Source of the DNA: Amoebophrya sp. A120
Taxonomy: Eukaryota; Sar; Dinophyceae; Syndiniales; Amoebophryaceae
DNA length: 64,000 bases
Direction: 5' to 3'
NCBI GenBank assembly: GCA_905178155.1
Contig: CAJINV010000005.1
Coordinates: 2,110,054-2,174,053, forward strand
Positions within the stretch are counted from its first letter, which is position 1, and each line of letters starts with the position of its first letter. The notes beneath the pieces were generated by a model. The model was not told where the DNA came from and searched no databases. It saw nothing but the letters and a program-made list of their open reading frames with translations. Made by a program: the position numbers and the translations under genes. Of this stretch, positions 33,079 through 44,601 are shown one piece after another.

Positions 33079-34418
33079 CAGCGTGTCGGCGGGGAACTGG
33101 TAGGAGAAGTTGCACAGCTACAAGCTGTGCCTAGCAGAAGTCTTATGGATGGAGCGAGTGGAACCGCTCATCTTCAAGTCCCCGCCGTTATTTCCCGGGT
33201 TGTCTAGAAGTGCGTGAAATACTAAAAAGTTCTTGCAGTGGAGAGGAGGGCGGGTGGGCCAGTGGGTCGTAGCTCTGCTACCTACTTCTCCAACTTGTGG
33301 ACTAAGGTCGTGCTCGGAAAGTTGGATCATTAGCAGACCGTGATCGTTGCGGCTGAATGAGAGAGCCGTCCAGGACCAGATTAGGACGGGTCTAGACGAC
33401 CAAAAAAAGTGCTGGATGCGTTGTACTTGCGACAGCTGGTCCATTGCGCTCGATGATTTTGAATTCGTCTGGGGTTTGTCTTCGCAGAAGACAGTTTCAT
33501 CTTCGGTAGTATCACGTCACAAGGTGACCACGCCAAGAAGGGTTTTCTCGCGGCCCTTTGTAGGATTTTTTTCGAATGTGAATTCTGTGTCGCCTACTTC
33601 GAGCAGGGACAGTTCTTCCCCGTTTCCAGCATAAAGAGCTTCGTTACTGAAGAGTGCAGATTGGCACTTGTACTTCCTCTTCTAATATTTTATACGACAG
33701 GCAGAGGACAGAAAAGCAAGAAACTTCTCTCCTCTTCTTGTGTGGGATTCGTGTTCTGGCTGCCAGAAATAAAATAAGCACAACGATTTCGTGGTTTCCG
33801 TAGCTACTTACAATGAATAAGAGCGGTCGGCTCGTTTTCATACGGGTTTTGTCTGCAAGCAAACCTCTAGTCGTTCATCCCGTCGCTCTAATCGTGCCTA
33901 ATTGATACGTAATACCACATCGTTCTAGTCGTCCGAAGGCGGTAAAATAGATACGAGATGCCAGCGTTTTTTCTTCCAGTAGTTACTTGCGCTCAATTGT
34001 TTCTCGTTCTCTTTCGTGACCGTATGCTGTGATATTACAATGATATGTTTTTTCCTGCCGTAGCTGCCAGAAGTTCGTTATCGTTTAACAAAGAAATTGA
34101 GCACGTTTCGTTCCAAGTTTCTGTTATTAAATCGGATTTTCAGTTCCGAAAACCAAAACAACCAGGAATCCTATCCTATCGCTTGGAAAACAGCAAGCAA
34201 GCAACCCTTGATTTGCCACTTCACCTAGCTTAACTATTTGTTATTCGTTGTCAAATTTTCAGTCTCAGCAGGCGTATTAAGTCAACAGGCCTTTTGTTCT
34301 CGTACTAGTGCTTTCTGTGACTTGCTCCGCGGACAGCGACACCTACAACACCTCTGCAGGACAGTAGACCAGCAGGATTCATCTACAGATCCTGTTACGA
34401 CGCTCATCAGGTGTAACC
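33079..34418. other. Intergenic region
   Basis: No supported gene between the receptor stop and the next ATG. Short minus frames at 33118-33444 show no family features. Presumed 3' and 5' untranslated sequence. Confidence 0.6.
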
Positions 34419-37400
34419 ATGACCCACTTCCCGTCCACTCCAACGGGGTTCCTACTTGCTGGCACCTTCTTGGGTGCGTCCCAAACCCCGGGTACTGGCG
34501 CCGTGCTATTGCTGCGGGAGAAGAAATCCGCGACCTCGACGCAAAGCCGCGAAACCACCGCCGACGGGCCAGCTGTTCTTTCTACTGCGCGAGGAAACAA
34601 GCAGTCGCTTTTGCAGAAGAAACCAGTCGTGCGCGGCCCGCAGAAACTCCGCGATGTTGAAAACGACAGAAAATTCCAGGGGGACCAGACCTCTTTCGAC
34701 ACGACGACAGCGACGAAGAAAACAATAAATGACAAATTACTTCTGGATCGTCTCGTTGCGGCCGGCGCGATCCAAAACACCGCTGGCCTTTCTGCAGTAG
34801 AACATCAGACAAGGGAGCATGAAGATGATAAAACGGATCCTGCAAAAATCGCAGCGTTTTCCTCCTCGCCCCCGTCTCTTTTGCAAAAAGCGAGGAAGAT
34901 CACGAAAAAAGAAACGACCTCCGCCGGCGAAGCAGGTCACCAGACGGGGGAGCTGCACCAACCGTCGGATCTCGTCGACTACTGCCCCACGGAAAAGTAT
35001 GGAAGCGTCAGGATCGGAATAGTCAAAGTTGAAATGATTTGTGATGCATAAAATGCAGCCCACAAAGTGCCTGTCTTGCAGAGTAGGCAAGTGAGGCAGA
35101 TTGTAAGCCTGTTGAGGGGTGGAAACTGAGCTGCCAAAGTAGCATGGCAAAAGGCGTCTTCCTTACTCAAACAGCATGACAGACTGGATTTCGGTTCTAC
35201 GCAAATTTGTCATGCGCCACTTGGAAGCTGGGCTACAACCGGCATCCGTTTTATGCATCACAGATTATTTCAATTTCGCCGTGTCAATCCTGACACTCCC
35301 ATAAAAAGGACTGGAATTTCTACCGTCCGCAGGGACACTCGTTCTTGCCCGCGCAGAACGGCTGGGGCGTGGGGTACCGCATGTTCAACGATGAGCCCGG
35401 GGCGGATTCGTTTGGTATCGTGAGCAAATTCACCATTGACGTGGTGGGTGGGTACGTGGAAGCTTTGCAAATGGACGTGAGCCAAGTCGAGGACGGCATC
35501 AACGCCAATTTCTACACCACGAGCCCGGAGGACATTTTCCGGGACCCGGGGGAGTGGGAAGGGAAAATCAACGCGTGCGACAGCGGCGGAGCGCAGGAAC
35601 CCTGCATGGAACTGGACCTCGTCGAGTACTATAATTAGAGTGACTTACTTCTTCGCTTGTTTTTTGTCGTGGCACTATTTTTACACATGAAGGAATTATT
35701 AACCATGCCGCATCTACAACTTTGACTTTCACTCTCCATTCCACAAAATGAGGGGGATACATGAAGAAGCGGTCGAAGTCATTGTCATTTCGGTTTCTCA
35801 ACACAGAGAGGCTTCACTTCACTTCGCTTCTAATAGGGTTTGATTTATTTTCCGTTGTAGTAAGTCGTAGTCCTGATTAAGTAATTGATAAATACAGAAC
35901 CACCGGCGGATGCGGGTTTTGCGCCACCTGGCACGACCCGGACGGGAAGAACGGGGGTCCTTGCGACGGTATCAACTACAAATATGTCTGAGTCGGGACG
36001 AAAGTTGTCCTGCTGATACACGAATATTAAAAAGCCGATTTTAATAGTCGCAGCAAAGCCTGAGAAATTAATTTTTGCACGGCGCTGGAGTGCGCAATCC
36101 ACATGTTGAGAGATCGCGTTTGTACATGACAAAGAGGCCGCAGCAGACTGTTGTTGCATGCATATGCATTGCAGAGTTCTGGAGCTGCATATTGCAAGTT
36201 GCAATCTTCCAGACTCAGACACATTTGCCGTTGATAGACGGTGGGGGCTGGCGGTGCCAAAACGGATGGTCGCTGGAGCGGAAGCCGTTTGACGTCAAGA
36301 TGACAATCGACAACGACGGGTGCGGAAACTACTGGAAGGATGGGCAGGTGATCTTGGACAAAAAGGTGATGGACTGCACCGGCACGAAGAACATCGTGCA
36401 GACCCGTGGGATCCTGATCCGCAGCACGCAGTGGGCGGGGTGGACCTACATGGACCAGCACCCGGAATGGACGCCCCAGTGCCCAGGCACGAAGACGGGT
36501 GGCGGCCCGGCCAGCGGGACGGGCTTTTCGGTCGCCGGGGTGCGGTTCCGGGGGAAGTTGGTGCAGGGTGAGGAGCCGACCCGGTGTGCGGATCTGTGGG
36601 CGCCCGCGACCGCCGATGCGGGCGGCGCCGGAACCGGCACGAACGGCGCGGGAGGTACTGCAGGTTTGTATCCCAGGAGGAAAGCGTACCCATGCATGAT
36701 CTTCTACTTTTTACCCCTTAGAGCAGGCTGTGCCGGCGCCCTAGGAGGAGATCTACTGGTTCATCTGGGTGACAAAAAAGCCAGAAGCTCTATCTTCGAG
36801 GAGTCGCACTGTGCATAACAAGTTCTCGTGAAGATCGGTGCTATAATTTTTAGAACCGCAGCGCAATAATTCAGTTTCTGAAAGTATTAGTCCTGATCAT
36901 TGATTGGTGGGACATAGCGCATGACAGATCTCCTGCACTGCCCAAAGCTGCCTACGCCGTGCGAAGGTCTTTGATGAGGCGCAAAATCGGGTACTATGCA
37001 TGACGACGTCGCTTCGTGCAGGTGCAGTCGGATAGTATATGCATGATAGTTCCCTTCACACTAAGAGGTTTGTTCACCTCCAGTTGTAGTACTGAGTTTG
37101 AGGACTACATGGGTACGTTTTTCGACAGGATACAGGGCAGCAAACTTCTGTCACTGGTACAAACAACCTCGGTACAACGACTGGCGCAAACGGGCTCCTG
37201 CCGGGTGGACAACAAATTCCAAACCTCCAGACCGGGTCCGGGGGTGGGTTGCCCGTGCCGCAATATGGAGACGGTGCAGTCGCCGGTGAAACGTTCATGG
37301 GTTCCTCCACGACCCTATCAAAAGGAAAAATCCCCCCACTCCATATCGAAATGGAAATCTGTGATGTGGGATTTGTGTACACAAATCGGCTTTGTCTTGC

Positions 37401-38039
37401 AGTAGAGGACTGCAGACAGATACAAAGCCGGATTAGGGCTGTTTTGGCGTAGGCGCCTAGCAAGCAAGGTAGGGCCATTCTCTGTAGGCCAGACAGCATT
37501 ACAAATTGCCTGCAGAACGCGGCGGGGTTTTTTTCTTTGTCTTCTTGCAATACAGAGACGATTTGTGGCCTCAAATCAGCATCACAAATTTTGAGAAGTA
37601 TCCCGCTCTGGTATGGGAAGGGGGGACTTTTCCTCACAATAGACCCTCCCACAAGCGCAGGACGACGGCTCTTCTTGTGCGTCGGCTGGGGACATCGCTA
37701 ACGCAAACAGGGGCCCTGCGAATGTTGCGCCTGCTATGCATTGCAAACATAATTATGTCCTCTGGAAGGTCGTGGTTGGGAAAGTTATGTACAACTATGC
37801 AGCTAAGAACCAGCATGTGTGAATCAGAAACGAAATCATTTTTACCTCCAACTACCTCCACACGGAGCCATGCATACAGACTTGCATGTAGCAGTTTTGC
37901 ATGCGAAACAACATGCGTCTTCACAGGTTTTTGACATGATCAGGAACTTTTACGACAAATCTTGCAACCGTCCAGACCCAGATCGATGTTTTTTTTGCAG
38001 TGGATAAGCGCTATGGCACAGCAACAGGTGGTACGATGA
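34419..38039 (+). CDS. Secreted glucanase-like protein (clan GH-B motif)
   Basis: Exons 34419-34997, 35309-35629, 35896-35969, 36242-36668, 37138-37315, 37647-37734, 38012-38039 add up to 1695 bases, 564 aa plus stop. The N-terminus has a short hydrophobic signal (TGFLLAGTFLGA) and a polar Ser/Thr/Lys-rich stretch. The globular part includes NGWGVGYRMFNDEPGADSFG, KFTIDVVGGYVEALQMDVS, then CMELDLVEY. ELDLVE fits the ExDxxE catalytic pattern of GH16/GH7 glucanases, and GH16 laminarinases have EIDIMEY at this place. Later parts are Cys/Trp/Gly-rich (GGCGFCATWHDPDGKNGGPC, GWRCQNGWSLE, NDGCGNYWKDGQV). The C-terminus is Gly/Thr/Gln-rich low complexity. All six introns are introners. The enzyme class is inferred from one motif and the context, so a lectin-like protein of the same fold is possible. 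Confidence 0.6.
34998..35303. mobile_element. Family F introner
   Basis: Ends TATGGAAGCGTCAGG and CCTGACACTCCCATA. Perfect flank AAAAG. Removal joins CPTEK|DWNFYRPQ. Confidence 0.95.
35630..35890. mobile_element. Unclassified introner next to the catalytic motif
   Basis: Starts TATAATTAGAGTGAC and ends TAAGTAATTGATA. Flanks AGTAC/AATAC (4 of 5). Removal joins ELDLVEY|RTTGGCGF in frame. Confidence 0.8.
35970..36236. mobile_element. Family B introner
   Basis: Ends TATC...ATGTCTGAGTCGGGA and TTCCAGACTCAGACAC...GATA. Perfect flank GACGG. Removal joins GGPCDG|GGWRCQ. Confidence 0.95.
36669..37132. mobile_element. Family C introner, long (464 bp)
   Basis: Ends TATCCCAGGAGGAAAGCGTA and TACGTTTTTCGACAGGATA are inverted repeats. 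The flanks do not match (GTTTG/CAGGG), but removal plus 5 bases keeps the frame (GTAGL|QQTSVTG). The length suggests an insertion within the element. Confidence 0.75.
37316..37641. mobile_element. Family A introner
   Basis: Ends TATCAAAAGGAAAAATCCCC and GGGGGGACTTTTCC...AATA. Perfect flank GACCC. Removal joins GSSTTL|PQAQDDGS. Confidence 0.95.
37735..38006. mobile_element. Family B introner, diverged
   Basis: Left TATGCATTGCAAACATAATT, right GTCCAGACCCAGATCGATG...GGATA. Flanks CCTGC/AGCGC. Removal plus 5 bases gives NVAPA|MAQQQVVR and a stop. Confidence 0.75.
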
Positions 38040-39195
38040 TAGCGCATCGTTATGTACCTCCTAAGAGAGAGGTACAAGGATGCCGCCCATGATCCTGTTT
38101 CATCAGATTGGTCATTCATCCTGATTTGTTGGCATCAAAATGTTCGCGGGTAGAAGCGGCACTAGTACGTCATTTTTGTTTCGTCTTAGCTAAAAATTGC
38201 TTTCCCTAAGTTTCAACAAATTCATCTTCGGCAACAGAACTAACGAAGATCCTCATCATCTTTTCGCACGAGAAGATCACAGCCCCTACCCCACTTCATC
38301 GAAATTTTGCTGTGCTTCGACGCACTTCTAATTGTATTTCACGCAGCTTCTAATTGTATTTCACGCAAAATTTGAATACTTTTACTGCAGTCTTATCGTA
38401 ATACTTTTACTGCAGTCTTATCGTTTCAGATCAAACCGAGCAAACCCACATCGAACGTCAAATTCTCAAATGCACTAGTAGCCCAAAAATATCCCAAATC
38501 CTTTCACCCAAAACTCTTTCGCACTATCTCTCCGAAGTCCTTCTCCACGAAAAGAATTGTTCGCAAGACCAGGATCGTGCGATTACATAGGGGTTGTGTT
38601 CGCCCACAGTGTTCGATATGTCGATATTCATCTCTAGGGACCTCCTACCGAGTCGTTGCATTGCCGGTGCTTCTTCCGTTTCTCCCACGGCGACTAAAAA
38701 TCTTCGCAAAGGAAGATCTGGAATAGTTGGACCAATGCCCGGCAACTTGCTTTATTTGACACGAAAGGAACAAGTAGACTGGTATATTTGTATTTCGTTC
38801 TTCCTGATGCGACGCCGGAATTTCATGTACAAAAGTAGAAGGAGAACATTGCTGAAAGACGAGCACTAGACTACATTGGCACTAACTACACGTGCGAGCG
38901 GCCGCGAGAAGCCCTTGGTTGTCGCGACACGTTTCTTCATGCGAGAGGGCGCCACCAGCTTTTGTTTCTAGCGGACTCGGAGACTCTTTCGATGGACGAG
39001 GTTGTGACTCATACATGCACTTAGCAGCACGTTGATCTATTGCGCGACCACGACAGATTTTCTAGTTCTCCGTGCAACGGTAATAGTTGAGAGCGTGGCA
39101 ACACTATTTCTGAGCAATTCAGACGGGAATTCTCACGTGTACGACAGCAGCGCCGGGAAATATTCTTCAAATCCGAAACTTGAAATAAAATCACA
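38040..39195. other. Intergenic region with tandem duplications
   Basis: No supported gene. A minus frame at 38524-38745 (GIGPTIPDLPLRRF...) lacks an ATG and I do not call it. Confidence 0.55.
38325..38424. repeat. Two adjacent tandem duplications
   Basis: CTTCTAATTGTATTTCACGC is doubled at 38325-38367. Right after it a 25-base unit starting AATACTTTTACTGCAG is doubled at 38375-38424. These look like independent recent slips. Confidence 0.95.
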
Positions 39196-42100
39196 ATGAT
39201 GACCGGAGCTTCAGGCTTCAACCTGTTCCGGCTGAGCAGGGCCACGCGGTTTGTAGCCGCCAGCGGCCTACTCCTCGCCGCATCTCCACGGTTCGTCACC
39301 GCAGATGCGGGCGACGCAGAAGCCGCCGGCAGCGCCGAATACGACGCCGTCGGGAAACCGAAAGAGGAGGGAGTCCGGTTTTTGGAGGACAAGGGAAAGG
39401 AATATCGGGTGTAGAAATGTCCCCGCGGCCCCAGTAGATTTGGCATCGCAATTTTGATGTTCAGGGCGTTTTTCATAATGTCGTTGCTTCCACTGAGAAG
39501 AATTAATTTTCTCACCGCGTTCATCTTTCGGAGTTCGAGTTTCTCATGCTCGAATGAGGATATGAGCAGGTGGGTTAGTGGAGATGTGGCGAAGCCCGCC
39601 ACACAAGACTGAGCTATGGCATGACAGAGAAATGCGTGACTCCTAAATAAACTTACGCATTTATTGTCGGGGAGAGATCTTCCCACCTTGATGTTGACTA
39701 GGGGCTCGTGGGAACGGTGCTTTTTCTCACAATATGGAAAGCGGAGTGATCACACTGCCTTCTGGGCTGATGTACAAGGTGCTCAAGAAAGGCGAAGGCA
39801 CCATGCACCCGAAAGTCGACACGCCGTGCTCGTTATCACACAGCAAAGGCTGAATGATGCTACCCATGCGACTAGCAGAAAGACCTTGTAATAATTCACC
39901 CTCATGCACCAGCATTATGCTGTAGATACTTATATCTTAAAAGCATGATCAAGATGCAAGACAATACGATACCTGGACGATGCAATCGCATCACAGAAGC
40001 TCTCTACTTGTGCAGCTGGAGTTGTTTAGGAACTGTTCAAATTCACCAATAAATTTTGGTTGTACATAACAACAAAGTTGTTGCTGCTAGTTAATATGTG
40101 AAGGTATTTGATACCCCCCTTTTTTCCATCTGATACCCGTGCCATTACAAGGGAACCCTGATCAACGGGGACAAGTTTGACAGCAGTTACGACCGCGGCC
40201 AACCGACGACGTTTGCGCCGAACCAGGTTCGTGATAGTCGGCTTGTCGCCGTCTACTTGATTCCGTTCGTTGTAGTTTCTTTTTGATGTGGAAGTAGGTT
40301 TTTTTGGCGCATTTTGCGAAACTATATGTTGTGAATTGAAAATAAGTTCTATCTTGAACATGAAATTCAGGTGATCCGAGGGTGGACCGAGGCGATGCAG
40401 CTGATGGTGGAGGGGGACAAGTGGGAAATGTACATCCCCTCGGACCTGGCCTACGGCGCAGGGGGCTCCCCGCCAAAGATCCCCGGCGATTCCACGCTGA
40501 TTTTCCAAATGGAAATCATGGCCATCAACGGCGAGGGCACACCGGTAAGCAAGACTACGCAAAATTTGTTGCAAAGGGATAGGTACGCACAGGGAAAAAA
40601 CACACACGACCGCCTCCAATGCGTGGCGCCGCTTGCATGGAGCATATATGTAGTAGAGTGCATTATAATTCTTGGCACACAGCACGCGTCTCTGTTTACT
40701 GCATGACGCATCGAGTTTCAGTTTGGAGCTGCATTCATGGTTTAATGCGGTGAAGTCGTTTGTGTTTCCAGCGCAATACAAGTTCCTTAAATCGGAATCG
40801 TCACCGTGTGCCGATTGCGAGCGCTAGCGGCGGGAAATCCTTCTTGGCTGATTTGTCGTAAGCCTGGCACCTGCAAGTATGTACAAAAATGTGTACCTGT
40901 AGTTGTACATGACCGGAGGGAAACGGAGCCGTCGGTAGTTTCCCGAAGGAAATGTCGAAAAGTTTCGTATCTCCGCGTAGTCGCGTTTCATTTACTTATC
41001 ATGATGGCCCAAATAAAACGTGGGCGCTCCTACTTCTGCCGCTTTTTCTATTCGAAAAGAAGTAATACTTCGCACAACAACTAGCAAAAGATTTGACTTA
41101 CACGAAAGTGAAGACTCTATCATGATGTTGAGACAAGCATCAAATGGAAAGATCACTCTTTATCAACCAGGAGTGGCTGCTTTTTTCCGGCCACCATGTT
41201 TCGACACACAAGAACAAATTTTGCACAAGAAGTATGTAGTGTGAGGCAAGCGGTGAAGAGGCAAATTTGGAAGTCCTTGCAACGCTCGAAAGTGAACAAC
41301 TGCTGTTCAACCTTGAGCGCAATGGACAAAACAAAGCGCAACGAACCCACCCAGGCCATTAGCTTTTAGTAAGCTTGTAGATGACCAGTAGTAAGTGGTA
41401 GGAGTCAACATCCATTGGCCGATCTTTTTTTTGTTTTTTCTCGGTGAAGTGGGCGCTATCCACCTCTACCTTCAACGAAAAAGTTCTCCGGAGGAGGGCC
41501 ATTCATTGTCGTATTCTATCTGTCAAACTCAACATCAATAAGGCCAATCGCTGTGACGCGCAGACGCTCGAGGGTTGCGACGAACGGCAAACCAAGTACA
41601 TCGAAAAGCAGAAGGCCAAAACCCCGGATATCAGATTCTCAAACGCTACATTCTCAACTGTTACATGATTTGCCATGCAGAGTGTAGTCCATGAGCATGA
41701 ACGCTCGCGACCAAGCCACCTCGCGTGACAAGTTTGCGACGCGCTAAAAAGCATGGAAAGCTGCGCCAGGCTTTCTGCAGTGCAAAACGCGCAAGCTTCC
41801 TTCTCTCGCTTTTCCTATTCTTGCATCGGAAACGGATGCAACAGTTGAGAAGGTAACGCTTGAGAATCCCATTCGGGAGGAGGTGCAGTCGGAGCTAGAC
41901 CGCGCGGGAAAAATGTATGCCGACAACATGCAGAGCAAAAACCTGACCCGCAAGATATGCTGCGTTAAAAACCTGTACGCATCTTCGCTCAGACTACTTC
42001 TCGTGCAAGTGTCTCGCATGCCAAGAACATGTGTGGTCTCATGCTCAGGAGCGCGGGCCCTGTTGAGGAGCATTTTCTAGTGCAGCTGTATCGGAATTTA

Positions 42101-42340
42101 TCGTCATGCTCCAATCAGGATTGGGTACTATAATCCGATGTGTTGTATGCGACTGCGCACGCAGGTACTGACACTGAGACAGACGAGTACAATATCAACT
42201 GCAAGTTCTTGCAAGTCTCGACTGAGGGGTGGGTACATGATTTTTACACAGGATACGAGGCCCGGCAGTGGCTGGAGGTGCGGCTGGCTATTTTGACCCA
42301 GCTAGTGAAAGGATCGAAGAAGGAGAAGGAGGAGCTCTAA
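39196..42340 (+). CDS. Secreted FKBP-type prolyl isomerase with C-terminal extension
   Basis: Peptidyl-prolyl cis-trans isomerase, probably in the secretory pathway. Exons 39196-39402, 39740-39833, 40141-40226, 40371-40544, 41543-41628, 41879-41955, 42261-42340 sum to 804 bases, 267 aa plus stop. Signal peptide near [20 protein letters not shown]. The FKBP core runs from [18 protein letters not shown] through [50 protein letters not shown] to [12 protein letters not shown]. The active-site residues Y, F, D, V-I, W and Y of the family are present. A tail of about 85 residues follows ([20 protein letters not shown] ... [13 protein letters not shown]), with two Cys and a helical look. Similar Cys-plus-helix tails occur on some algal and protist FKBPs, as I recall. 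Introns 40227-40370 and 40545-41542 are GT-AG; four others are introners. Confidence 0.88.
39403..39734. mobile_element. Introner, family C-like ends
   Basis: Starts TATCGGGTGTAGAAATGTCC, ends GGTGCTTTTTCTCACAATA. Flanks AGGAA/TGGAA (4 of 5). Removal joins [13 protein letters not shown]. Confidence 0.85.
39834..40135. mobile_element. Introner in FKBP core
   Basis: Starts TATCACACAGCAAAGG, ends CCTTTTTTCCATCTGATA. Flanks CTCGT/CCCGT (4 of 5). Removal joins [14 protein letters not shown] with the normal FKBP spacing. Confidence 0.85.
41629..41873. mobile_element. Family E introner
   Basis: Inner ends ATTCTCAAACGCTAC and GGTAACGCTTGAGAAT. Flanks CCGGA/CGGGA (4 of 5). Removal joins [14 protein letters not shown] in the FKBP tail. 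Confidence 0.88.
41956..42255. mobile_element. Family C introner
   Basis: Ends TATGCTGCGTTAAAAACCTG and GATTTTTACACAGGATA. Flanks CAAGA/CGAGG (3 of 5). Removal joins NLTRK|TRQWLEVR. Confidence 0.85.
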
Positions 42341-42924
42341 GGGAGATGCAGCGTTAGAAATACGGTGCGACACCAGGATACGTCGACCCGGCGCTCTTCA
42401 GAGGCTAGAAATAACATGCTCATCCGATGAATAAGAAACAACAATTTTTTTTTTTTTGCACTTCAGCTTCCTAGAACTTCGAGGCAGAGCGTGCTCCACA
42501 AACCGTTTTTTGAAAGTGAAAGCATCACCACAGTAAGTACCGCAGCACGACTAAGCGAAAGCACGATCACGATCAAGGACGAAGATCTCGGAGGGCAAAG
42601 CTTTTTTTCGGCTCCACATCGAGACGGACACTGTTCGTTGGCAGTCGTTTGAGTACCTAAGTGCATTCCCCTTCTTCTCGCCGATATAGGTGTCGGTTCT
42701 CGTGTGCTTTCCAAACAAAAGCTGTGTGCTGGCCTCATCTCTATTCTTCCATTCAAACTTCGTATGAGCTTATTGATTCGTCTAACTCTCCAGCACTGCT
42801 GTTGCGATTGGTGAAAGTGAATTGGTACAACAGTGATAGAGAGCAAGCAAAATGAGCTAGTAGTCAATAGTTCTATGCTACAACCAACTCGTCCAAAATT
42901 TAGCAATCCAGAAGCACGATTAAT
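42341..42924. other. Short intergenic region
   Basis: No gene seen. A minus open frame at 42463-43092 overlaps the next gene antisense and has no domain features. Confidence 0.5.
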
Positions 42925-44601
42925 ATGCTTGCCCCCGGGCGTTCGCTGGTTCGCCGGCACCTTGGGACGATTGCTCTGGGCTCGTCCGCCTGCGTTCTGT
43001 TTCTGAAGTACCAGTCGGATCGGGCGCACAGAAGGGCGAAAGAGTACCAAATAGCGCCGATCCAGCAAGTCATTTCTGAAAATCACCTGCACGTCGATGG
43101 CCGGCCTCCGTGCGGGAGCGACGTTTTTCCCTACAAAACCTCGATCACGGAATTCGACCGGTTGAGGACCTACTACGAGTTATCGTAAGGAAAAATCCCC
43201 CCTCTCCATGTCGAGAAGAAAACTCGTGATGCTGATTTGTGACCACGAATCAGCTCTGTCTTGCGTACAAGGCAAACGGCACCCATGTGGCGCATTGTGC
43301 AGCGAGTCTGTCATGCGGTTTCGCCTATGTAAGACTTGTTCCTCATGCTCAGCTGCTAGCCGGCTGCGTACCCAAATACGCTTCAAATATGCCGGCAAGC
43401 TCTTGCTGCAATACAAAGCTCATTTGTGCACACAAAGCCAGCAACGCAAATTTTCTTGTGAATATGGGGTAGGGGCTTTTTTCATTTTGATACGAGCTAC
43501 TCTTGCAACCGGTTATCGACAAGCTCCAGCTAACCAATGGGTACGTGATTGGAACTATGCATTGCAAAAGTACTTCTATCGGACTACTACGACGTGCATC
43601 ACAAATGTTTTCAGAAAGAGAGTTGGAGTTTGTCATGCTGAGATAGTAGCTAAAAAATCCAGGGCTGTCGTCATGCAAAGCTGGCATAATTGATATGAGC
43701 TCGATATTACTTTTGCACTGCATAGGAACCATCGCCAGCGCACTCGTGGCCCACCGCTGCTACACAATTTTCCAGCAAATCATGACGGTGAGATGCGGTG
43801 ACGTGGCGTACAATTTGCGGCAGCCGTACGAAGAGAATCGTTGGGAACTTGGCAAAATTCTGGGAACTACGATTTGGTGTTAGAACTCAAATTCAGCAGG
43901 ACACTACAACTTCTGACTATGGTTCGGACTTTGTTTCAGGCTGCGCGCGCGGACACCCCCGCCCCTCCCGACAGCCTTTTTGATGTTGCTTAATGGCCGC
44001 GCAACAGTTGTAATTAAAATTATGGTGGGACTATGGGGATTGCCTGTGCCTGCCCTGCCTTTCAGCGACTCCATTTTTGGTATGCCGGCCACAGGCTCCA
44101 TCCCAGGACCACTCGCATCTGATGCGACACAGGTCCTTTTGTGGGCCAAAGAGCGATGGAGAATTCCGTTCCAGTTATTGTCAATTTCCCAGATGATTAT
44201 GGCACGCTTATATCCCGGACCTCCTACACATGCGGCGACGAGTGTTGTCCCAGGGAATCTACGCCAACGGACTGCTGCCGATCGGTTTGCTGTGCTGCGC
44301 CGGTGGGGTAGCGTTCGGGATACGGGAAGCGATTGTGTCTCCCGTCGACCTCGAAGAGGTCGGCGAAGTTCCCGAAACAGCATCGGCACTCAGCACCGGT
44401 GCACGGCGAGAAAGTGGAAATAAAATCCGCGGTACAACACCCCACGCAGCTTCGCCCTCTACTTTTCTCGAACAGCTCCGCACGGACGTCTTCGGCTATC
44501 CGTTGCTCGTTCTGAGAGACGGCCTGTCGCCGGTGTTGCGGAGCCTGTCGTCCTCAAATCTGGCGGAATTCTCCAATTTCGTGAACTCCGCGACGCGGTA
44601 G
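42925..44601 (+). CDS. Unknown protein with two membrane helices
   Basis: Exons 42925-43180, 43498-43555, 43730-43787, 43940-43990, 44218-44601: 268 aa plus stop. The N-terminus is Arg-rich and then hydrophobic (RRHLGTIALGSSACVLFLKY), compatible with a mitochondrial presequence or signal anchor. The middle reads ELLLQPVIDKLQLTNGYVIG and TIASALVAHRCYTIFQQIM. A second helix (NGLLPIGLLCCAGGVAFGI) is followed by an acidic and Ser-rich tail. The intron 43788-43939 is GT-AG; three are introners. The last join (DSLFDVA|DLLHMRRR) rests on frame alone; without it the protein would stop at 43993 after 141 aa. Family not recognised. Confidence 0.6.
43181..43492. mobile_element. Family A introner
   Basis: Ends TATCGTAAGGAAAAATCCCC and GGGGCTTTTTTCATTTTGATA. 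Flanks CGAGT/CGAGC (4 of 5). Removal joins TYYE|LLLQPVID. Confidence 0.93.
43556..43724. mobile_element. Family G introner (169 bp)
   Basis: Ends TATGCATTGCAAAAGTAC and ATTACTTTTGCACTGCATA. Perfect flank GGAAC. Removal joins GYVIG|TIASALV. Confidence 0.95.
43991..44212. mobile_element. Introner-like intron, weak
   Basis: Starts TAATGGCCGCGCAAC, ends ATTATGGCACGCTTATA. The flanks do not match. Removal plus 5 bases joins two open frames (FDVA|DLLHMRR). Confidence 0.5.

Noticed and set aside
38524-38866. Possible small minus-strand gene (GIGPTIPDLPLRRF...)
   Set aside because: No ATG in frame, no family features, and it would break the plus-strand array; evidence too weak.
40769-40860. Possible extra FKBP exon ([16 protein letters not shown])
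   Set aside because: A single GT-AG intron from 40545 to 41542 joins GEGTP to ANRCDAQT in frame and makes the coding sum divisible by three; the extra exon is unnecessary.
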